From: Candidatus Fermentibacterota bacterium
GTDB taxonomy: Bacteria > JAFGKV01
NCBI GenBank assembly: GCA_016928395.1
Contig: JAFGKV010000312.1
Location: 1 to 29,951 of the forward strand
Direction of reading: 5' to 3'
DNA length: 29,951 nucleotides
The notes below the pieces were generated by a model. It made no database searches. It was given only the letters and a program-made list of their open reading frames with translations, and was not told the origin of the DNA. A program made the position numbers and the translations under genes. Positions 23,667-29,951 of this stretch are shown here, in pieces. Numbering within the stretch: position 1 is the first letter of the stretch; every line of letters begins with the position of its first letter.

Positions 23667-25250
23667 ATGACTACGAAGCGTCTGCGAAGGCTGTCGCAGC
23701 ACATCGCGTCTCTACCAGCCTTGCCGACATTGGCGCCTGAGGCCTTCCAGGAGGCGTCCGATGCCGTGGATGCCCTCGTGCGCGACATCAGGGCTTTGGG
23801 CTCGGAGCTTCTCCTCGATGGGGCCTCACTGGTCACCTTAGCCAAGGATCTGCGTCGGATCGGTGATCCTTCTGCCTCTGAAATGGTCGCCGGCCACCTG
23901 GCGGAGGTGTTCATGGAGGCGGGACGGCCCCGAGAGGCCGCGCAGTTCCTCAAAGTTGGAGGTCTGGCGTGCACCGACCAGGGGCTCTTCCCTCCGGCGA
24001 TTTCCATGTTCGAGAGGGCGCTGGCTGCAGTCGCAGACGATGATCCCGAATTCGAGGCTGTGGCTATCCTCAACAACCTGGGCAATGCCCTTACCGAGTT
24101 GGAGCGCTTCGAGGATGCCCACGCTACATACGGAAGGGCGGCCAGACTTCTCGACGAAGCTCCCATGGACGCGTTCCAGAAGGCCCGGGGCGAGGAACCC
24201 GAGATGGTGCGGGGCACTGTCATCAACAATGCCGGATGGGCGCTTATGCGCCAAGGCAAACAGGCGGGTCGGGATCACGATCTGCTCATGCACGCAATCC
24301 GCGCTTTTCGGCAAGTACTTCAGGGTCGTCTCAGGCCGCGCACACGGATCATCGCCACGGGCAATCTGGCCGAAGCGTGCCTTCTCCGCGGGGAGATCGC
24401 CACCGCCGAACGTCTCCTCCAACCTCTGGAGGCCGAGTGTGTGGAATTGCGTCTGGAGCGGCTGCTCCCCGAAGTGTACCGCCGCCGAGCACAGCTTAGC
24501 GCTGCCCGGGGTCATGTGGAAAGCGCCATGTCCTGGACACGAAAGGCTCTGCAGAGCAGCCTGATCTTCACGAGCCCACGCCAGGAAATTCGGGTGATTG
24601 AGGTGTGTTTCGATCTCTTGAAAGAGCTTCTTGCATCCGAGGGAGACCGTATGACAGGTCTGGAGCGCTCGGGCGCCCAGGTACTGGGTGAACTCCTGGA
24701 TCTTCTCGAGAGCAAAGATACCTACACCGGCGGTGATCATTCGCGACGTGTTGCCAGCCTTTCCCGGCGATTGGCTGCCCAATTGGACGATGCGTCGGGG
24801 CACGACGAGCGGCATCTCAAGACCGTGGAGTTAGGCGGTCTGCTCCACGATATCGGTAAACTCATGATCCCCTGGAGCCTTCTCAACCGACTCCGACCTC
24901 TGCAACCGCACGAGATTGAGCTTCTCCATCATCACGCGGCGGCAGGCGAGGCGCTGTTGATGGATATTGGGCTCCCCGAGTTGGCACGAATTGCCGGCGA
25001 ACACCATGAGCGACCGGATGGGACGGGCTATCCTCGAGGAATCACAGCCCTCAGTCTCGACGGGGCCGTGGTCGCGGTGGCCGATGCGTACGAAGCGATG
25101 ACCTCACCGTCGCGCCGGTATCGCCTTCCCCTACGCCCCAAGAGCGCCGTGGCAGAAGTGCTGGCCGCCTCGGGACATCAGTTTGTACCCTTGGCGGCCC
25201 AGGCACTGGAGGCGGTGATCCTACGCCGACCGCAGGCGCCTCGGCGCTAG
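23667..25250 (+). CDS. TPR-repeat protein with C-terminal HD-GYP domain
   Basis: The 527-residue protein joins a helical repeat region to a phosphodiesterase-type domain. Residues ~60-300 contain TPR-like helix pairs (for example AVAILNNLGNALTELERFEDAHATYGRA and IATGNLAEACLLRGEIATAERL). Residues ~335-515 are HD-GYP: His358, the HD pair His394-Asp395 in GLLHDIGKL, His421-423, and the HHERPDGTGYPRG motif at 446-458 with an intact GYP. Asp473 lies in VAVADAYEAMTS. Such domains hydrolyse cyclic di-GMP or related cyclic dinucleotides; no receiver or sensor domain is present, so the TPR part probably takes the input by protein contact. It is cytoplasmic, with no membrane segments. The start has GAGGAGG five bases upstream. 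It is divergent from nrdJ and upstream of tdh on the same strand. Confidence 0.93.
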   Translation: MTTKRLRRLSQHIASLPALPTLAPEAFQEASDAVDALVRDIRALGSELLLDGASLVTLAKDLRRIGDPSASEMVAGHLAEVFMEAGRPREAAQFLKVGGLACTDQGLFPPAISMFERALAAVADDDPEFEAVAILNNLGNALTELERFEDAHATYGRAARLLDEAPMDAFQKARGEEPEMVRGTVINNAGWALMRQGKQAGRDHDLLMHAIRAFRQVLQGRLRPRTRIIATGNLAEACLLRGEIATAERLLQPLEAECVELRLERLLPEVYRRRAQLSAARGHVESAMSWTRKALQSSLIFTSPRQEIRVIEVCFDLLKELLASEGDRMTGLERSGAQVLGELLDLLESKDTYTGGDHSRRVASLSRRLAAQLDDASGHDERHLKTVELGGLLHDIGKLMIPWSLLNRLRPLQPHEIELLHHHAAAGEALLMDIGLPELARIAGEHHERPDGTGYPRGITALSLDGAVVAVADAYEAMTSPSRRYRLPLRPKSAVAEVLAASGHQFVPLAAQALEAVILRRPQAPRR

Positions 25251-25299
25251 CGGCGTGCCCCTCTGGGGGACCAGAAGAGACTTGATGCGTAACGAACAC

Positions 25300-25327
25300 C
25301 GGCGCGCGAATCTGCGCCGTCATTTCT
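25300..25327 (+). terminator. Weak hairpin between the HD-GYP gene and tdh
   Basis: CGGCGC (25300-25305) and GCGCCG (25314-25319) form a six-base stem with an eight-base loop, followed by TCATTTCT. The T-run is poor, and the hairpin lies only 12 bases before the tdh start, so it may instead be a leader structure. Confidence 0.3.
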
Positions 25328-25339
25328 GAAGGAGGACTC

Positions 25340-26455
25340 ATGCCGCGAACCATGAAGGCTGTGGTCAAGACTGCCCCTCACCTTGGGGCCGAATGGCGTG
25401 ACGTGCCCGTGCCGATGCCCCTACCGGACTGGGTGCTCCTCAGGGTCCGGGCGACGTCCATCTGCGGGACCGATGTCCACATCTACGGGTGGAATCAATG
25501 GGCGCAGACACGCATCGGCATAGAGAGACTTCCGCAGATACTAGGCCATGAGGTGGCGGGGGAGGTGGTGGAGGCCGGCTCGCAGTGTAGGTGCATCAGG
25601 GTGGGAGATTACGTGTCCGCGGAGACCCACATCTATCACCCCGCAGATCTCCAGGCGATGCTGGGCCAGCGCCACATCGGTGAACGAATGAAGATCGTAG
25701 GCGTCGATCACGACGGTTGCTTTGCGGAGTACTTCGCAGTGCCGGAATCGGTATGCTGGGTAAACGATGGGGCTATTCCGCCCGAACTGGCAGCGGTACA
25801 GGAGCCCATGGGCAATGCGTGCTACGCCTTGCTAGGCGAGGATTGCGATGTTGCCGGCAAATCGGTGGTCATACTAGGAGACGGCCCCACGGCATTGTTT
25901 GCTGTCGGCATTGCTAGGGCCGTCGGTTTGACCACCATCGTGGTGATAGGCGCCTCGTCGTACGCATTAGGCATTGCGCGGCGAATGGGGGCGGATCACA
26001 CGCTGGACATCACCGATAGCGGCGTTGACCGCGTGCAGTACGTTCGTGACCTCACCGGCGGGTACGGCGCTGATCTTGTCCTCGACATGGTGGGAGCGGC
26101 CTCGGCCATCCAGGAGGGGCTGAAGATCATCCGAAAGGGAGGCCGCTACAGCGCATTCGGAGTATCAGGAAGCGCCACGATTCCCATCGATTACAACAAC
26201 GGCATTGTGTTCCGCGGTATCCAGATCCACGGCATTTCGGGCCGCAAACTGTTCGATACCTGGTATCGCGTCCGCAACCTGCTGGCCTCGGCGCGGGTGG
26301 ATATTCGACCGATCATCACTCATCTGCTGCCCCTGGAGCGCTTCACCGAGGGCTTTGAGACTGCCATGGGCACGCCCAGGCAGTGCGGCAAGGTTGTCCT
26401 CTTCCCGGATGCACAGGAGCTGGCGGCTGCCCGGCAGAGGATGAGCGCGACATAG
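25340..26455 (+). CDS. tdh: L-threonine 3-dehydrogenase-like zinc alcohol dehydrogenase lacking the structural zinc cysteines
   Basis: This medium-chain dehydrogenase has 371 residues and aligns along its length with L-threonine 3-dehydrogenase, which oxidises threonine to 2-amino-3-ketobutyrate. The catalytic zinc site is complete: Cys42 with Thr44 and His47 in ICGTDVHIY, His70-Glu71 in GHEVAG, and the EPMGNA segment. The threonine-type C-terminal signature ISGRKLFDTWYRV is present. The structural zinc loop aligns without gaps, but all four cysteines are replaced (His100, Asp103, Ala106, Gly114). After the nucleotide-binding GDGPTA motif, the second strand ends VVIGASSYAL, without the acidic residue usual for NAD. 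AGGAGG precedes the ATG. The neighbouring acetyl-CoA synthetase, carrier protein and kbl genes support a threonine/glycine role. Confidence 0.85.
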   Translation: MPRTMKAVVKTAPHLGAEWRDVPVPMPLPDWVLLRVRATSICGTDVHIYGWNQWAQTRIGIERLPQILGHEVAGEVVEAGSQCRCIRVGDYVSAETHIYHPADLQAMLGQRHIGERMKIVGVDHDGCFAEYFAVPESVCWVNDGAIPPELAAVQEPMGNACYALLGEDCDVAGKSVVILGDGPTALFAVGIARAVGLTTIVVIGASSYALGIARRMGADHTLDITDSGVDRVQYVRDLTGGYGADLVLDMVGAASAIQEGLKIIRKGGRYSAFGVSGSATIPIDYNNGIVFRGIQIHGISGRKLFDTWYRVRNLLASARVDIRPIITHLLPLERFTEGFETAMGTPRQCGKVVLFPDAQELAAARQRMSAT

Positions 26456-26924
26456 CGACTCATGCGCCGGATGCCGGGACATACCGGGACGACGCATGGA
26501 ACTCACGACGCGGTGACGGGGCGGATGGATGACGGGGAGACAGGATGAATGGAATGATGGGAGCGGACCACGAACCGTTTCCGCAACGCGCTGGAAGTTG
26601 GGGGTTTTGCTCAATCCTCACTGCGGGGGGTGTGGCCGGTCTGAAGGCCGATCCCTCTCTCTGTGAACCGCGAGTGAAGCTCGCTCCATTCCGCCGGGGT
26701 TGCCCTTGGGGGGCCTTGGCGCTATGCTGCGCCCTCGCGAACGGGTATGAACCGGGGGATGCAGCGGCGTCTCCACGGCTCCCCGGCGCACGGCGCCCTC
26801 CAGGCCATCGTGTCGTGAGCGCCGAGGGGAATCCGTTTCTGCCCGTGTGCGTCCGGGCCAGATGCCCAAGGCCCGACGGCCTGCCACCGATAAGGAAACA
26901 AGCACACCGCCAAGGAGGAAAAGC
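26456..26924. other. Intergenic region between tdh and the acetyl-CoA synthetase
   Basis: This 469-base gap begins with a GGATGGATGACGG/GATGAATGGAATGATGG-rich stretch (about 26510-26560), like those near 23470 and, inverted, 3110. It also contains small hairpins: GCGAG/CTCGC around 26669-26683, GGCGC/GCGCC near 26717-26732 and near 26782-26794. One open frame runs through but has the composition of translated GC-rich noncoding DNA. AAGGAGG near 26912 is the ribosome site for the next gene. A promoter for that gene probably lies here, though none is convincing by eye. Confidence 0.5.
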
Positions 26925-28625
26925 GTGAGCAGTATGGGTCTGTACGAGGACCGGGTGAAGGATTTCGACTGGTCGATTTCCGAACAGGAATTGGAGTATG
27001 GCGCAGGCGGCATGTACAACATAGCGTTCTATTGCACCGATCGGATCTGCCAGAAGGGTTTGGGCGGCAAACCCGCCTTCATCTGGGAGGGGTTCAGCGG
27101 CCACGTTAAACAGTTCACCTACGATGATATCCGGGTTCACAGCAATGCCATTGCCCAGTTTCTGCAGAATCAGGGGCTGGAGCCCGGCGACAGAGTCTGC
27201 CTGTTCATGGACCGGATACCGGAGCTGTATATCGGCTTTGTCGGCGTGCTCAAGATGGGCGCCATCGCGCAACCTCTTTTCTCCGCGTTCGGCGAGGAGG
27301 CTCTGTTCACGCGGCTGGAAGACGCCTCAACCAAGGCGGTGATCACGACCCGGAAGCACTTGGGAAAGGTGCGCCGCATCCGCAAGGACTTGCCGGCCTT
27401 GGCCACCATCATCGTCGTGGATGCCGGCGAGAAATCGTTGGAACCAGGAGAGGTTGCATTCGACATGGAAGGGGCCGCCCGGGTCGAGGATTTTGATATC
27501 TATAAGGCCGGTCCGGAAACACCCTCGGTTCTTCACTACACCTCTGGCACCACCGGCAAGCCCAAGGGCGCGTTGCACGTACATTCCTCACTCATTGCGC
27601 AGTACCTGACGGCCAAGTGGGTCCTTGATATGCACCCCGACGATGTCTATTGGTGTACCGCCGATCCGGGATGGGTCACCGGCACGTCCTACGGGATCAT
27701 CGGTCCGTGGGCCAACGGCGTGACGCAGGTGGTCCTCGATGCGGGATTCAGCGCGCAGAACTGGTATTCGTTCGCCGAGCGGATGAAGGTTACGGTCTGG
27801 TATTCAGCGCCCACGGCCATCCGGTTGCTCATGAAGGAGGGGATGGACCCCGTCCAGAAGCATGATCTCTCGACGCTACGACACCTGGTGAGCGTTGGAG
27901 AGCCGCTGAACGCCGAGGCGGTCATCTGGTCGGAGAAGGCCTTTGGCAGGCCGTTCCATGATTCGTTCTGGCAGACGGAGACAGGCTCCATCATGATCAG
28001 CAACTACCCAGGAATGCGGATCAAGCCCGGCTCCATGGGAAAGCCCTTCCCAGGCATCACGGCCACTGTGGTGAACCCCAAGACCTTCGAGCCCGTGCAG
28101 ACCCCTGGCACCGTAGGGCTGATCGCCATCAAACCCGGCTGGCCGTCAATGTTCCGTGCCTACTGGAACAACGAGCAAATTTACAACGCCAAGTTCAAGA
28201 ACGGCTGGTACCTCTCGGGAGACCGGGCCAGCATCGATGGCGACGGCTACTTCTGGTTTGTCGGCAGGGATGATGACGTGATCAACACCGCCGGCCATCT
28301 TGTCGGCCCGTTTGAGATCGAATCGGCCCTGCTGGAACACCCCGCCGTGGCCGAATCGGCGGCGGTGGGGAAACCGGATCCCATCAACATGGAAGTCGTG
28401 AAGGCGTTCATCGCCCTCAAGCCGGGCTATGTCGCCGACGACGATCTGACGATGGATATCATGAACTTCATCCGCAAGAAGCTCTCACCCCTGGCAATGC
28501 CGCAGGATATCGAGTTCGTGCCCTCCCTCCCGAAGACCCGTAGCGGCAAGATTATGCGTCGCGTGCTGCGGGCCCAGGAGTGGGGCGAAGATATAGGTGA
28601 TGTTTCGACCCTCGAGAATGAGTAG
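26925..28625 (+). CDS. acsA: AMP-forming acetyl-CoA synthetase, AcsA type
   Basis: This is an adenylate-forming ligase of 566 residues, close to the length of Bacillus AcsA. It activates acetate to acetyl-AMP and transfers it to a thiol. Motifs: P-loop YTSGTTGKPKGALHVH (205-220), ADPGWVTGTSYGIIGP (246-261), VWYSAPTAIRLLM, WQTETGS (349-355), YLSGDRASIDGDGYFWFVGRDDDV, the hinge/AGHLVGPFEIES, and PKTRSGKIMRR with catalytic Lys542. Trp349 directly before QTETG is the residue that restricts the pocket to acetate in characterised Acs enzymes, so acetate is the expected acid. The GTG at 26925 is chosen because AAGGAGG is six bases upstream. The carrier-protein gene follows after 33 bases, so the acyl acceptor could be that protein's phosphopantetheine, CoA, or both. 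Confidence 0.9.
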   Translation: MSSMGLYEDRVKDFDWSISEQELEYGAGGMYNIAFYCTDRICQKGLGGKPAFIWEGFSGHVKQFTYDDIRVHSNAIAQFLQNQGLEPGDRVCLFMDRIPELYIGFVGVLKMGAIAQPLFSAFGEEALFTRLEDASTKAVITTRKHLGKVRRIRKDLPALATIIVVDAGEKSLEPGEVAFDMEGAARVEDFDIYKAGPETPSVLHYTSGTTGKPKGALHVHSSLIAQYLTAKWVLDMHPDDVYWCTADPGWVTGTSYGIIGPWANGVTQVVLDAGFSAQNWYSFAERMKVTVWYSAPTAIRLLMKEGMDPVQKHDLSTLRHLVSVGEPLNAEAVIWSEKAFGRPFHDSFWQTETGSIMISNYPGMRIKPGSMGKPFPGITATVVNPKTFEPVQTPGTVGLIAIKPGWPSMFRAYWNNEQIYNAKFKNGWYLSGDRASIDGDGYFWFVGRDDDVINTAGHLVGPFEIESALLEHPAVAESAAVGKPDPINMEVVKAFIALKPGYVADDDLTMDIMNFIRKKLSPLAMPQDIEFVPSLPKTRSGKIMRRVLRAQEWGEDIGDVSTLENE

Positions 28626-28658
28626 CTGCACCACGGGTACTCACGGAAGGAGCCTCCA

Positions 28659-28916
28659 ATGGCAGACGATCTGAAACCCACCATCCTTGCCTATGTGAAG
28701 AAGGAATACCTCGACGAGGATTCCGACGAAGAGATCACCACCGGAACCCGGCTGATCTCCAGCGGCATCGTGGACTCGTTTTCCATGGTCTCACTCAAGC
28801 GCTTCCTGGAGAAGAAGTACGCCATCCAGATTCCGGATGCGGATGCCTCCCCCGAGGCGTTCGATACCGTGGATAGCATAGCCTCGCTGGTAATCCGCTT
28901 TCAGGCCAAGGCCTGA
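28659..28916 (+). CDS. Acyl carrier protein-like protein
   Basis: This acidic 85-residue helical protein fits the phosphopantetheine-carrier family. The attachment serine is Ser40 in SGIVDSFSMVSLKRFLE, where typical fatty-acid ACPs have DSL; the DSF form is seen in dedicated carrier proteins paired with their own adenylating ligases. Helix one (LKPTILAYVKKEYL) and the C-terminal ASPEAFDTVDSIASLVIRF helices are in place. A ribosome site, GGAAGGAGC, precedes the ATG. It sits 33 bases after the acetyl-CoA synthetase and 13 before kbl, so the three are almost surely co-transcribed. Expected role: carrying an acetyl or similar acyl group between ligase and the Kbl enzyme. The housekeeping ACP is unlikely, given no fatty-acid genes nearby. 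Confidence 0.88.
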   Translation: MADDLKPTILAYVKKEYLDEDSDEEITTGTRLISSGIVDSFSMVSLKRFLEKKYAIQIPDADASPEAFDTVDSIASLVIRFQAKA

Positions 28917-28929
28917 GCCGGAGGGCACA

Positions 28930-29951
28930 ATGGCGTTCTCTTCGGCTGCGCGCGCGTCATACCAGAACGAGATCTCCAGCCTCCGGGACCAAGGCCTGTT
29001 CAAGCAGGAGCGGTACATTCATTCGCCCCAGGCTGCCGACATTGAGGTCGAGTTTCCCATCGGTCAAGGCGTTGTGCCCAAGAAAGTCATCAACCTCTGC
29101 GCCAACAACTACCTCGGGCTTTCCAGCCATCCTGACGTGCTCAAGGCAGCCCACGACGGGTTGGAGGCACGCGGGTATGGTATGTCGTCGGTGCGGTTCA
29201 TCTGCGGCACGCAGGACATCCACCGTGAACTGGAAGACCGGTTGACCGCGTTTCTGGGCACCGAGGACACCCTGCTGTTTCCTTCATGCATGGACGCCAA
29301 TGCCGGCGTGTTCGAGGCGGTACTGTCCCCCGAGGATGTCATGATCGCCGATCGTCTGGTGCATGCATCCATCGTCGACGGAATGCGGCTCTGTAAGGCC
29401 ATGCAGGATACCTACAAGCATTCCGACATGGGTCATCTGGAAGAGAAGCTTCAGGAACATCAGGACAAGCGCCACCGCCTGGTAATCACCGACGGCGTGT
29501 TCTCCATGGACGGGGACATCGCTAAGTTGGATGAGATCGTGGAGCTGGCAGAGAAATACGATAGCATGGTGTTTGTCGACGATTCCCATGCCAGCGGATT
29601 CATCGGCAAGACCGGCAGGGGCACCCACGAGCACTGCGGTGTCCTTGGGCGGATCGACATCATCACCACGACGTTGGGTAAGGCTCTGGGCGGCGCTTCG
29701 GGCGGGTGCGTATCGGGGCGGAGCGAACTCGTAGAGTTGTGTCGCCAGCGGGCTCGTCCATATTTGTTTTCCAATAGCGTCGCGCCGGTCATAGTCGCCG
29801 GAGCCATCACGGTGCTTGACCTTATCTCCAAGACCACCGAGCGACGCGACACGCTGGAGTGGAACACCACCTACTGGCGGAAGCTCCTTTCCGAGGCGGG
29901 GTTCGACATCAAACCCGGGGATTCCCCCATCGTCCCGGTGATGCTGTACAA
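28930..29951 (+). CDS. kbl: 2-amino-3-ketobutyrate CoA ligase (glycine C-acetyltransferase), C-terminus cut by window edge
   Basis: This is a PLP-dependent alpha-oxoamine synthase; 340 codons are visible and roughly 60 are missing at the right edge. It matches Kbl throughout, including the diagnostic SVRFICGTQDIHRELE (88-102) that separates Kbl from 8-amino-7-oxononanoate synthase and serine palmitoyltransferase. The PLP site is seen as His145, Asp217 and His220 in VFVDDSHASGF, and Lys251 in TTLGKALGGASGG. Kbl splits 2-amino-3-ketobutyrate with CoA into glycine and acetyl-CoA, or runs in reverse. GGAGGG lies five bases before the ATG and the carrier-protein stop is 13 bases upstream. Together with tdh about 2.5 kb upstream it completes the two-step threonine-glycine route; the carrier gene suggests the acetyl donor or acceptor may be protein-bound. 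Confidence 0.94.
   Translation, partial: MAFSSAARASYQNEISSLRDQGLFKQERYIHSPQAADIEVEFPIGQGVVPKKVINLCANNYLGLSSHPDVLKAAHDGLEARGYGMSSVRFICGTQDIHRELEDRLTAFLGTEDTLLFPSCMDANAGVFEAVLSPEDVMIADRLVHASIVDGMRLCKAMQDTYKHSDMGHLEEKLQEHQDKRHRLVITDGVFSMDGDIAKLDEIVELAEKYDSMVFVDDSHASGFIGKTGRGTHEHCGVLGRIDIITTTLGKALGGASGGCVSGRSELVELCRQRARPYLFSNSVAPVIVAGAITVLDLISKTTERRDTLEWNTTYWRKLLSEAGFDIKPGDSPIVPVMLY

Noticed and set aside
26847-26924. N-terminal extension of the acetyl-CoA synthetase
   Set aside because: The extension is basic and low in complexity, and the GTG at 26925 has a strong ribosome site and gives the normal family length.
26545-26928. Open frame of 127 codons between tdh and acsA
   Set aside because: Pro/Arg/Ala/Cys-rich without motif. 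It runs over the ribosome site and start of the ligase gene and looks like translated repeat DNA.

Overview
The window is a GC-rich bacterial chromosomal segment. It encodes a kinase and nucleotidyltransferase pair for ADP-heptose, which implies an LPS-type outer membrane. It also encodes secreted proteins with lipobox or Sec signals, a modular secreted protein ending in a FlgD-like/T9SS-type C-terminal domain, a B12-dependent ribonucleotide reductase and a TPR-HD-GYP protein. Together with intergenic DNA full of 7-base repeats, this suggests an uncultured outer-membraned lineage of the FCB-like or neighbouring candidate phyla (Eisenbacteria, Latescibacterota and Krumholzibacteriota are examples). 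That placement is inference. I see no phage, IS, tRNA, rRNA or CRISPR.

Layout. 1-2944 (minus): a lipoprotein, heptose-7-phosphate kinase and heptose-1-phosphate adenylyltransferase in a tight run, then a secreted protein cut by the window edge. 3312-4319 (plus): a tRNA-dihydrouridine synthase. 4347-8683 (minus): a DUF72 protein followed by two overlapping, paralogous GT-C/DUF2142-like membrane proteins. 8684-9381: a repeat-rich gap. 9382-12416 (minus): a large secreted modular protein and a small orphan. 12678-20319 (minus): a four-gene molybdenum hydroxylase operon (2Fe-2S, Mo, FAD with an extra four-Cys loop, MocA-like), then a TM0106-type nuclease, and across a repeat module a UPF1-like helicase. 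20453-23194 (minus): nrdJ with a candidate NrdR-regulated promoter. 23667-25250 (plus): TPR-HD-GYP. 25340-29951 (plus): threonine dehydrogenase, acetyl-CoA synthetase, a carrier protein and 2-amino-3-ketobutyrate CoA ligase (cut by the window edge).

The most interesting system is the last cluster. Tdh and Kbl are the known threonine-to-glycine pair, but here an acetate-type AMP-forming ligase and a dedicated acyl carrier protein are translated just ahead of Kbl. The Tdh has lost all four structural-zinc cysteines and the acidic residue expected at the NAD ribose. This raises the possibility of a carrier-protein-linked, perhaps NADPH-driven and reversed, glycine/threonine interconversion. The second notable theme is intergenic: at least five separate tracts with a 7-base period, each with its own heptamer, plus three copies of a hexamer-rich module.
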